DNA of 64,000 nucleotides. Origin: CALAED01 sp035765195. GTDB taxonomy: Bacteria > Actinomycetota > Actinomycetes > Streptosporangiales > Streptosporangiaceae. The stretch spans positions 124,001-188,000 of the forward strand of contig DASTYC010000038.1 of assembly GCA_035765195.1 (NCBI GenBank), written 5' to 3'. The notes under the pieces are model-generated. The model did no database searches. It had not been told where the DNA came from and saw nothing but the letters and a program-made list of their open reading frames with translations. Made by a program: the position numbers and the translations under genes. Within the stretch, counting starts at the first letter, position 1; every line of letters begins with the position of its first letter. Below are positions 34,310 to 42,165 of this stretch, piece after piece.

Positions 34310-35122
34310 ATGAACACGAGCCTGTCGCGGGGGACCAAGATCGCGTTGTGGGTGGCGCTGGCGCTCGGGTTCGCGGTGATCTACGCACCGCTGCTGGTGG
34401 TGCTGGTCAACTCCTTCAACGCCGACCGCGCGTTCGGCTGGCCGCCGTCGCGACTGACCGGCCAGTGGTGGGCGGCCTCGTGGGACAACGCCGGGGTGCG
34501 GTCCGCGTTGTGGACCTCGGTCAAGGCGGGGCTCGGCGCGACCGCGGTCGCGATGGTGCTGGGCACGATGGCGGCGTTCGCCGTGCAGCGCTACCGCTTC
34601 TTCGGCCGCGACACCATCTCGTTGCTGGTCATCCTGCCGATCGCGCTGCCGGGCATCGTGACCGGGATCGCGCTGAACAACGCGTTCCGCACGGTGCTGG
34701 CGCCGTTCGGGATCGAGCTGGGCCTGTTCACCGTGGTCGTCGGGCACGCGACGTTCTGCGTCGTGGTGATCTACAACAACGTGCTCGCGCGGCTGCGGCG
34801 GCTGGGCACCGGCGTCGAGGAGGCGTCGGCGGATCTCGGGGCCGACACCTTCCAGACGTTCCGGTACGTCACGTTCCCGCTGCTGCGGTCGGCGCTGCTG
34901 GCCGGTGGGCTGCTGGCCTTCGCGCTGTCGTTCGATGAGATCATCGTGACAACGTTCACCGCGGGCGCGGGTGTGCAGACCCTGCCCATCTGGATCTTCA
35001 ACAACTTGTTCCGGCCCAACCAGGCACCGGTCGTCAACGTCGTCGCGGCGGCGTTGATCGTGCTCTCGGTCGTGCCGATCTACCTCGCGCAGCGCATCTC
35101 CGGAGATGCCCGCACCATCTGA
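34310..35122 (+). CDS. Polyamine ABC permease (PotC-like)
   Basis: 270 residues with six TM helices. Starts with the PotC-like YAPLLVVLVNSFNADRAF; the EAA loop is EEASADLGADTFQTFRYVTFPLL; ALSFDEIIVTTFTAG follows. It begins 22 bases after the PotB-like gene and pairs with it. Confidence 0.92.
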   Translation: MNTSLSRGTKIALWVALALGFAVIYAPLLVVLVNSFNADRAFGWPPSRLTGQWWAASWDNAGVRSALWTSVKAGLGATAVAMVLGTMAAFAVQRYRFFGRDTISLLVILPIALPGIVTGIALNNAFRTVLAPFGIELGLFTVVVGHATFCVVVIYNNVLARLRRLGTGVEEASADLGADTFQTFRYVTFPLLRSALLAGGLLAFALSFDEIIVTTFTAGAGVQTLPIWIFNNLFRPNQAPVVNVVAAALIVLSVVPIYLAQRISGDARTI

Positions 35123-35160
35123 AAAAGCCGACCTGAAGACCAGCTGAAGGGGAGGACACG

Positions 35161-36591
35161 ATGAAGCGTGTCGTACGTAACTTCATCGGCGGCGAGCTCG
35201 TGGACGCCGCCGACGGCCGGACGTCAGACCTCGTCAACCCGGCCACGGGCGAAGCGTTCGGCACCGCGCCGCTGTCCGGCGCGACCGACGTCGACGCCGC
35301 GATGGCGGCCGCCCAAAGCGCGTTCGAGTCGTGGCGCGACAGCACGCCGGCGGAGCGGCAGCGCGCCCTGCTGAAGATCGCCGACGCGATCGAGGCGCGG
35401 GCCGATGAACTGGTCGCGGCCGAGTCGGAGAACACCGGCAAGCCGATCGGGTTGACCGCGGAGGAGGAGATCCCGCCGATGGTCGACCAGATCAGGTTCT
35501 TCGCCGGCGCGGCGCGGGTCCTCGAGGGCAAGGCGGCCGGCGAGTACATGGCCGGGCACACCTCCATCATCCGGCGCGAGCCGATCGGGGTGTGCGCCCA
35601 GGTCACGCCGTGGAACTACCCGATGATGATGGCGGTCTGGAAGTTCGCGCCCGCGCTCGCCGCCGGCAACACCGTGGTGCTGAAGCCGTCGGACACCACG
35701 CCGGTCACCACGGCGCTGATGGCCGAGATCGCCGCGGAGTTCCTGCCGCCGGGAGTGTTCAACGTCATCTGCGGCGACCGTGACACCGGGCGGGCCCTCG
35801 TCGACCACAAGGTGCCGCAGTTCGTGTCCATCACCGGGTCGGTGCGCGCCGGCATGGAGGTCGCCGGCGCGGCCGCCAAGGACCTCAAGCGCGTCCACCT
35901 CGAGCTCGGCGGCAAGGCCCCGGTGGTGGTCTTCGACGACGCCGATCTCGAGGCGGCGGCCGAGGCGATCGCGATCGCCGGCTACTTCAACGCCGGGCAG
36001 GACTGCACGGCGGCGACGCGCGTGCTCGCCGCGCCCGGCGTGCACGACGACTTCGTCTCCGCGCTCACCGACCAGGCCGCGCAGACGAAGACCGGGCTGC
36101 CCGACGACGAGGACGTGCTGTACGGGCCGCTCAACAACCCGGCCCAGCTCGACCGCGTGGCCGGGTTCGTCGACCGGCTGCCCGGGCACGCGGCGGTGAC
36201 GACGGGCGGCGCCCGCGCCGGCGACCGCGGCTACTTCTACCAGCCGACCGTCGTGTCCGGGCTGCGCCAGGACGACGAGGCCTCCCAGCGGGAGATCTTC
36301 GGTCCGGTCATCACGGTGCAGCGGTTCTCCGACGAGGACGAGGCGGTGCGCTGGGCGAACGGGGTCGAATACGGTCTCGCCTCGTCGGTGTGGACCCGCG
36401 ACCACGGCCGGGCGATGCGGATGGCCAGGCGTCTCGACTTCGGCTGCGTGTGGATCAACACCCACATCCCGCTGGTCGCCGAGATGCCGCACGGCGGCTT
36501 CAAGCACTCGGGCTATGGCAAGGATCTGTCCATGTACGGCCTGGAGGACTACACGCGCGTCAAGCACGTGATGACCAACCTCGAGGCGTAG
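35161..36591 (+). CDS. Aldehyde dehydrogenase, probably gamma-aminobutyraldehyde dehydrogenase
   Basis: 476 residues. NAD-dependent aldehyde dehydrogenase with catalytic Cys282 (AGQDCTAAT), general-base Glu248 (HLELGGKAP), NAD-site WNYPMMMAVWK and GSVRAG. The sequence resembles the 4-aminobutanal (PatD/Prr) group, which turns the aldehyde made from putrescine into GABA. Placement 38 bases after polyamine permease genes supports that role. GGGGAGGAC lies 6-8 bases upstream of ATG 35161. The aminotransferase or oxidase that makes the aldehyde is not in the window. Confidence 0.88.
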   Translation: MKRVVRNFIGGELVDAADGRTSDLVNPATGEAFGTAPLSGATDVDAAMAAAQSAFESWRDSTPAERQRALLKIADAIEARADELVAAESENTGKPIGLTAEEEIPPMVDQIRFFAGAARVLEGKAAGEYMAGHTSIIRREPIGVCAQVTPWNYPMMMAVWKFAPALAAGNTVVLKPSDTTPVTTALMAEIAAEFLPPGVFNVICGDRDTGRALVDHKVPQFVSITGSVRAGMEVAGAAAKDLKRVHLELGGKAPVVVFDDADLEAAAEAIAIAGYFNAGQDCTAATRVLAAPGVHDDFVSALTDQAAQTKTGLPDDEDVLYGPLNNPAQLDRVAGFVDRLPGHAAVTTGGARAGDRGYFYQPTVVSGLRQDDEASQREIFGPVITVQRFSDEDEAVRWANGVEYGLASSVWTRDHGRAMRMARRLDFGCVWINTHIPLVAEMPHGGFKHSGYGKDLSMYGLEDYTRVKHVMTNLEA

Positions 36592-36602
36592 CCGCCGAGG
36601 CG

Positions 36603-36631
36603 CGCCCGCCCGGCCTCGACCCGGGCGGGCG
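36603..36631. terminator. Bidirectional hairpin between the polyamine operon and hisH
   Basis: An 11-bp perfect inverted repeat CGCCCGCCCGG / CCGGGCGGGCG with a 7-base loop fills the 54-base gap between convergent transcripts. No U-tract; GC-rich stems like this commonly end transcription in actinomycetes. Confidence 0.65.
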
Positions 36632-36645
36632 GGCCCGGACGCGCG

Positions 36646-37284
36646 CTACAGGGTGGCCAGCCAGTTGCGGAGCAGATGGGCGCCGGCGTCGGCGGACTTC
36701 TCCGGGTGGAACTGGGTGGCGCACAGCGGGCCGTTCTCCACGGCGGCGACGAACCTGTCGCCGTGCTCGGCCCAGGTGACCAGCGGCCGGGCGAAGGGCG
36801 GCCTGGCCTCGAGCTCCCACCGCCGCACGCCGTAGGAGTGCACGAAGTAGAACCGGGTCGCCGGGTCGAGATCGGCGAACAGCACCGAGCCCGCCGGCGC
36901 GTCGACCGTGTTCCACCCCATGTGCGGCAGCACCGGGGCGTCCAGCCGCTCGACGGTGCCCGGCCATTCGCCGCAGCCCGCGGTGGTGATGCCGTGCTCG
37001 ACGCCCTTGGCGAACAGGATCTGCATGCCGACGCAGATGCCGAGCACGGGGCGGCCGCCGGCCAGCCGGCGGCCGATGATCTGCTCGCCCCGGATCCTCC
37101 GCAGGCCGGCCATGCAGGCGGCGAACGCGCCGACGCCCGGGACGACCAGCCCGTCGGCGGCGAGCGCGGCGTCGCGGTCGGCGGTCACCGTGACGTCGGC
37201 GCCCACCCGCGCGATCGCCCGCTCGGCCGAGCGCAGGTTGCCCGATCCGTAGTCGAGGACGACGACGCGCTTCGTGGCGCTCAC
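36646..37284 (-). CDS. hisH: Imidazole glycerol phosphate synthase glutaminase subunit
   Basis: 212 residues. Class I glutamine amidotransferase with nucleophile Cys84 (LGICVGMQ) and the His-Glu pair in QFHPEKS. It feeds ammonia to HisF. Starts MSATKRVVVLDYGSGN from GTG 37284, overlapping hisB by 4 bp. It is the last gene of hisDCBH; the usual followers hisA and hisF are displaced to 22-24 kb. Confidence 0.96.
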   Translation of the reverse strand: MSATKRVVVLDYGSGNLRSAERAIARVGADVTVTADRDAALAADGLVVPGVGAFAACMAGLRRIRGEQIIGRRLAGGRPVLGICVGMQILFAKGVEHGITTAGCGEWPGTVERLDAPVLPHMGWNTVDAPAGSVLFADLDPATRFYFVHSYGVRRWELEARPPFARPLVTWAEHGDRFVAAVENGPLCATQFHPEKSADAGAHLLRNWLATL

Positions 37285-37874
37285 AGCGTGCCCTTCGTGG
37301 ACGGGACCCCGGAGATCTTGGGATCGGGCGCCACGGCGTCGCGCAGCGCCCTGGCCAGCGCCTTGAACTGCGCCTCGACGATGTGGTGCGCGCTGCGGCC
37401 GTACGGGACGTGGACGTGCAGGCAGATCCGGGCGGAGGCGACGAACGACTCCAGGATGTGCCTGGTCATGGTCACGTCGTAGTCGGGCCCGATCATCGGT
37501 GCCATGCCCTCCGGCTCGCTGTGCACGAGATAGGGCCGGCCCGCGATGTCGACGCTGACCTGGGCGAGCGTCTCATCCAGCGGGACGGACGCGGCGGCGA
37601 ACCGGCGGATGCCGGCCTTGTCGCCGAGCGCCTGGCGGAACGCCTGGCCGAGCGCGATCGAGGTGTCCTCGATCGTGTGGTGGCTGTCGACGTGCAGGTC
37701 GCCGCTCGTCTTGACGGTGAGGTCGAACGACCCGTGGGTGCCGAGCTGGGCCAGCATGTGGTCGAAGAATCCGACGCCGGTGCCCACGTCGACCCGGCCG
37801 CCCCCGTCGAGGTCGATCTCGACGAAGACCTCGGTCTCCTTGGTGGTGCGTTCGATCCGTCCGGTCCTGCTCAT
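37281..37874 (-). CDS. hisB: Imidazoleglycerol-phosphate dehydratase
   Basis: 197 residues, monofunctional HisB. The duplicated manganese-binding motifs are visible: GFFDHMLAQLGTHG, DSHHTIEDTSIALG, MTRHILESF and GRSAHHIVEAQFKALARALR. It starts at ATG 37874 and overlaps hisC (upstream) and hisH (downstream) by 4 bp each. Confidence 0.97.
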   Translation of the reverse strand: MSRTGRIERTTKETEVFVEIDLDGGGRVDVGTGVGFFDHMLAQLGTHGSFDLTVKTSGDLHVDSHHTIEDTSIALGQAFRQALGDKAGIRRFAAASVPLDETLAQVSVDIAGRPYLVHSEPEGMAPMIGPDYDVTMTRHILESFVASARICLHVHVPYGRSAHHIVEAQFKALARALRDAVAPDPKISGVPSTKGTL

Positions 37875-38968
37875 GTGCGCTCCCCCGCGATGTCGGTCAG
37901 CGTCTCGGTCAGCGCCGCGCGGAAGGCGGCCATTTCCTCCGGCGTGCCGACGCTGACCCGCAGCCACTCCGGCGGCCCTGTCTCGCGAATGAGGACGCCG
38001 CGATCGAGCAGGCCCTGCCAGACGGCCCGCCGGTCGGCGAACCGGCCGAACAGCACGAAGTTGGCGTCGGAGTCGGCGACCGCCAGCCCGCGTCCGCGCA
38101 GCCAGCCCACCAGCGCGTCGCGTTCGGCCCGCAGCGCCTCGACCGCCGCGAGCAGCTCATCATGGTGGGCGAGCGCCGTCCTGGCCACGGTCTGCGTGAC
38201 CGCGGACAGGTGGTAGGGCAGCCGGACCAGCAGCAGCGCGTCGATCACGGCCGGGTCGGCGGCCAGGTAGCCCACGCGGGTGCCCGCCATCGCGAACGCC
38301 TTGGACATCGTGCGGGTCACCACCAGCCGCGGCCGTCCGGGCAGCAGCGACAGCGCGCTCGGCGTGCCGGATCGGCGGAACTCGGCGTAGGCCTCGTCGA
38401 CGACGACCATGCCGGGGGCCGCGTCGACCACCGCCTCGATCACCGGCAACGGCAGCGCGGTGCCGGTCGGGTTGTTCGGCGAGGTGAGGAAGACGATGTC
38501 CGGCCGGTGCGCTTCGACGGCGGCGATGGCCCTGGCCGGCTCGATGCCGAAATCGTCGGCGCGATGCGCGTTGACCCACTCGGTGCCCGACACCCGGGTG
38601 ATGATCGGATGCATCGAGTACGACGGCTCGAACCCGAGGGCGGTGCGCCCGGGCCCGCCGAACGCCTGCAGCAGCTGCTGGATGATCTCGTTGGAGCCGT
38701 TGGCCGCCCAAACCTGGCGCCCGGTCAGGCCGTGCCCGAGGTAGTCGGCCAGATCCTTGCGCAGCTCGATCGCGTCGCGGTCGGGGTAGCGGTTGAGCGA
38801 GCCGGCGATGGCGGCGACGGCCGCGCCGAGCGCTCGCACCAGCCGCGGCGACGGCGGATAAGGGTTCTCGTTCGTGTTGAGCCGTACCGGCACGTCCAGC
38901 TGAGGTGCGCCGTAGGGCTCGCGGCCCCGCAGGTCGCCGCGAATGGGCAGATCGTGGACCTGGATCAC
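37871..38968 (-). CDS. hisC: Histidinol-phosphate aminotransferase
   Basis: 365 residues. PLP class I/II aminotransferase: NTNENPYPPSP, GSNEIIQQLLQAF, SPNNPTGTALP, DEAYAEF and the PLP lysine in TMSKAFAMAGTRVGY. The GTG at 38968 overlaps the hisD stop (GTGA). A much longer upstream frame lies across hisD and is not real. Confidence 0.96.
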   Translation of the reverse strand: MIQVHDLPIRGDLRGREPYGAPQLDVPVRLNTNENPYPPSPRLVRALGAAVAAIAGSLNRYPDRDAIELRKDLADYLGHGLTGRQVWAANGSNEIIQQLLQAFGGPGRTALGFEPSYSMHPIITRVSGTEWVNAHRADDFGIEPARAIAAVEAHRPDIVFLTSPNNPTGTALPLPVIEAVVDAAPGMVVVDEAYAEFRRSGTPSALSLLPGRPRLVVTRTMSKAFAMAGTRVGYLAADPAVIDALLLVRLPYHLSAVTQTVARTALAHHDELLAAVEALRAERDALVGWLRGRGLAVADSDANFVLFGRFADRRAVWQGLLDRGVLIRETGPPEWLRVSVGTPEEMAAFRAALTETLTDIAGERT

Positions 38969-40272
38969 TCCGGGATCCCCCAGCCGAACCGGGCCTTCAT
39001 CGCGGCGCCGTGGGCGGGCAGGTCTTCCGCCTCGGCCAGTGCCACCACCCGGCCGGTGGCCTCGGCCAGTGCCGCGGCGTCGTAGTCGACCACGTGGATG
39101 CCGCGCAGGAAGCTCCGCACGGACAGCCCGCCCGTGTGGCAGGCGCAGCCGCCGGTGGGCAGCACGTGGTTGGAGCCCGCGAGGTAGTCGCCGAGCGAGA
39201 CGGGGGCGTGCGGCCCGACGAAGATCGCGCCGGCGTTGCGTACGCGGGCGGCGACCTCGCGGGCGTGCGCGGTGTGGATCTCCAGGTGCTCGGCGGCGTA
39301 CGCGTCGACCACCCGCAGGCCCGCCTCGATGTCGGCGACGAGCACAATGCCGGACTGGCGCCCGGCCAGCGCCGCGGTGATCCGGTCGACATGCTTGGTC
39401 CGGGCAACCTGCCGTTCGAGCTCGCCAACGACCTGGTCGGCGAGGTCGGCGGAGTCGGTGACGAGCACCGCGGCGGCGAGCGTGTCGTGCTCGGCCTGGC
39501 TGATCAGATCGGCGGCGACGTGCGCCGGATCGGCGGTGGCGTCCGCGAGGATCGCGATCTCGGTCGGGCCGGCCTCGGCGTCGATGCCGACGATGCCCTC
39601 GACCAGCCGTTTGGCGGCCGCCACCCAGATGTTGCCGGGGCCGGTGACGAGGTCGACGGCGGGGCACTCATCGGTGCCGTAGGCGAACATCGCCACGGCC
39701 TGGGCGCCGCCGACGGCGTAGACCTCGTCCACGCCGAGCAGCGCGCACGCCGCCAGGATCGTCGGGTGCGGCAGCCCGCCGAACTCGCGCTGAGCCGGCG
39801 AGGTGACGGCGAGCGACTCGACCCCGGCCTCCTGGGCGGGCACCACGTTCATGACGACGCTGGAGGGGTAGACGGCCTGACCGCCGGGGACGTAGAGGCC
39901 GACCCGGCGCACCGGCACGAAGCGCTCGGTGACCGTGCCGCCTGGCACGACCTGGGTGGTCACGTCGTCCTGGCGCTGGTCGCGGTGGACCAGCCGGACG
40001 CGGCGGACGCACTCATCGAGCGCGTCGCGGACGGCCGGGTCGAGATCGTCGAGGGCGTCGCGGATCGCGCCGGCGGGCACCCGCGTGGAGGCCTGCGTCA
40101 CCCCGTCGAACTGCTCGGTGTACTCCCGTACGGCGGCGGTGCCCCGATGCCGTACGTCGTCGCAGATGGGCCGCACCTTCTCCAGGGCGGCGGCGACGTC
40201 CATGTCGGCTCGGGGCAGCACCGAGCGCAGATCCTCGGGCAACGAGGCGCGCAGGTCGATACGGGAGATCAC
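38965..40272 (-). CDS. hisD: Histidinol dehydrogenase
   Basis: 435 residues. Zinc- and NAD-dependent enzyme for the last two steps of histidine synthesis. Family motifs are GPTEIAILADATADP, DLISQAEHDTLAAAVLVT, NHVLPTGG and the C-terminal SVRSFLRGIHVVDYD. First gene of the minus-strand hisDCBH operon; GTG start at 40272. The 94-base gap to the PhzF-like gene probably carries the operon promoter. Confidence 0.97.
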   Translation of the reverse strand: MISRIDLRASLPEDLRSVLPRADMDVAAALEKVRPICDDVRHRGTAAVREYTEQFDGVTQASTRVPAGAIRDALDDLDPAVRDALDECVRRVRLVHRDQRQDDVTTQVVPGGTVTERFVPVRRVGLYVPGGQAVYPSSVVMNVVPAQEAGVESLAVTSPAQREFGGLPHPTILAACALLGVDEVYAVGGAQAVAMFAYGTDECPAVDLVTGPGNIWVAAAKRLVEGIVGIDAEAGPTEIAILADATADPAHVAADLISQAEHDTLAAAVLVTDSADLADQVVGELERQVARTKHVDRITAALAGRQSGIVLVADIEAGLRVVDAYAAEHLEIHTAHAREVAARVRNAGAIFVGPHAPVSLGDYLAGSNHVLPTGGCACHTGGLSVRSFLRGIHVVDYDAAALAEATGRVVALAEAEDLPAHGAAMKARFGWGIPE

Positions 40273-40366
40273 CCGTCCAGTCTACGGAGAACTCCCAGCG
40301 CACCGGGAGCCGGTTCGCGGCCCCAGGGGCCCCGGGGCGCGGGGGCGCGGGGGCACGGCCGGGGCG

Positions 40367-41167
40367 TCAGGCTCGCAGCGTGCCGTCGAGGACGGTGACG
40401 GCCCGGCCGGTGAGGGTGACGCGGTCGCCATGGACGACGACCCCGACCACTCCCCCGCGATCGGACGCCTGATAGGCGGTCATGTCCTCGCGGCCGAGGC
40501 GGGCCGCCCAGTACGGGCCGAGCATGCAGTGCGCCGAACCGGTGACCGGGTCTTCGGGGATGCCCACCGTGGGCGCGAAGAACCGCGAGACGAAGTCGTA
40601 CGGCGGCGCCTCCGTCGCCGTGACGCAGATGCCGCGGGCGTCGATCGAGGCCAGCACCTCGAAGTCGGGCCGCAGCTTCCGCACCGTCTCGGCGTCGTCG
40701 ACCACCGCGAGGATGTCGTGCTGGGAGCTGCGCCCCGTCCACACCGGTGTGGCGCCCAGCCCCTTGGCCAGGTCGGCGGGCGGGTCGATCGCGGTCGCCG
40801 GGACGGCGGGGAAGTCCATCTCCAGGCCATCGCCATCGGCGCGTCGCACGGTGAGCACGCCGCTGCGCAGGGTCTGGAAGCGGATCGGGCGTTCTGGCGG
40901 CACCGTTCCGGTGTCGTACAGGGCGTGCGCGGTGGCAAGCGTCGCGTGCCCGCACAGCGCGACCTCGACCTCGGGCGTGAACCAGCGCAGCTCGAAGTCG
41001 GCGTCCGGCGAGTCGATCGGACGCGGGAAGGCGGTCTCGGAGTGCCTCATCTCCGCGGCGACCCGCTGCATCCAGGCGGGGTCGGCCGGGCCGTCCAGCA
41101 GGCACACGCCGGCCGGGTTGCCGCCGAAGGGGCGATCAGTGAAGGCGTCCACTACGAGTATTCGCAT
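40367..41167 (-). CDS. PhzF-family isomerase
   Basis: 266 residues, diaminopimelate-epimerase-like fold of the PhzF group. Landmarks: VDAFTDRPFGGNPAGVCLL at the N-terminus, the active-site Glu in MRHSETAF, ALCGHATLATA, and DPVTGSAHCMLGPYW. ATG 41167 gives the classic start (MRILVVDAF). PhzF proper works in phenazine synthesis, but no phenazine genes occur here, and many family members have unknown substrates. Confidence 0.88.
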   Translation of the reverse strand: MRILVVDAFTDRPFGGNPAGVCLLDGPADPAWMQRVAAEMRHSETAFPRPIDSPDADFELRWFTPEVEVALCGHATLATAHALYDTGTVPPERPIRFQTLRSGVLTVRRADGDGLEMDFPAVPATAIDPPADLAKGLGATPVWTGRSSQHDILAVVDDAETVRKLRPDFEVLASIDARGICVTATEAPPYDFVSRFFAPTVGIPEDPVTGSAHCMLGPYWAARLGREDMTAYQASDRGGVVGVVVHGDRVTLTGRAVTVLDGTLRA

Positions 41168-41696
41168 AAGCGCACGGTACGTCATGTGCGACGAGGGCGC
41201 TCGTTCATTACTGATAAGCACGCAAGACCATCGCCGCCGCGGGGACCGTAAAGGCCGGTCGCGGCGCCCGCAACCGTCGGCCGCCGAACGCCTGCGGGTG
41301 GGACTTTATCGCGGGCAGCACAATTTCAGCGACCCATTGGAAGGTCCATAAAGGGCCGCCACAGCGGGATGGAAAGCATCTTCAGCTAACAGCGTCGGCC
41401 GTCCCGCCCATGTCACACCTGCGCCGGGACGCGTCGTTGGCCTGCGGTGACGTCACGCCGACGGGCCGCCACCACGACATCACCCACGGTGCGGGGAGTA
41501 TCACGATCGCCGATCGTCGTGCCATTGTCGCCGACCCGTCCGTGCTCGCCGAAACCGGCGCAAAGCCCCGTTAGAGTCTGTTATGGTCGGCAGGAAATTC
41601 AGCATTCGAGATCCATTGTTTGCGCGAATGGACCGACAAAGCGAGGTTGTGACAACGTGACGCCATCCGGTGCCCGGCCTTAAGGGACCGCGCCTC
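41168..41696. other. Long intergenic region
   Basis: About 530 bases between the divergent PhzF-like and polysaccharide genes. I see no convincing gene, tRNA or riboswitch. It contains several short G/C-rich inverted repeats and an AT-richer part (41,575-41,660) that probably includes the promoter of the polysaccharide genes. Confidence 0.4.
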
Positions 41697-42164
41697 GTGA
41701 GCAGACAGCCGGCGCACATCAGACCACGGCACGCCGCGTCGGGCCGGCGGCGGGCCGCCGCACCGGTCTTCGTCGACGTCACAGGACGCCGCCGCAGGAT
41801 CGTCCGGCACCTCGTCCTCATCGCCGCCCTGTTCGCGACCGCGTACCTCAGCGTGGTCGGCGTCGGGCTGCTGGTGGGCGCCGACGCGCCGTTGACACCC
41901 TGGCCCGGCCAGGCCCGGCACAGCCCGGACGTCGACGCCGGCCTGACCGGCGGCCCCCCGGGCCGGGCGGTCGGCGGACCGTCTCCGCCGAGCTCGGCCG
42001 CCACATCCCCGCGCCCCGGCGTCACCCGGCGCGCGACGACGGACGCGGCCGCCCCGGCCGCGACCACGCCGCCGGCCACCGCCGCCGTCTCGCATCCGGG
42101 CAACTCGCATGCCACGCCACGTGCCGCCGGGCGCACCCGCGCGCCGAGCCCGAAGAAGAGCTGA
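41697..42164 (+). CDS. One-TM protein preceding the MatB-like synthase
   Basis: About 155 residues from GTG 41697: Arg-rich cytoplasmic start, one TM helix (IVRHLVLIAALFATAYLSVVGVGLLV), then an Ala/Pro/Thr-rich extracellular tail of low complexity. Upstream in-frame GTG at 41670 is an alternative start. One base separates its stop from the TTG start of the synthase, so the two are co-translated and this protein may be an accessory subunit (inference). No family recognised. Confidence 0.7.
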   Translation: MSRQPAHIRPRHAASGRRRAAAPVFVDVTGRRRRIVRHLVLIAALFATAYLSVVGVGLLVGADAPLTPWPGQARHSPDVDAGLTGGPPGRAVGGPSPPSSAATSPRPGVTRRATTDAAAPAATTPPATAAVSHPGNSHATPRAAGRTRAPSPKKS

Positions 42165-42165
42165 G

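Noticed and set aside
41168..41696. Riboswitch or tRNA in the long intergenic region
   Set aside because: No cloverleaf or conserved riboswitch core could be folded by eye; only short GC-rich repeats.
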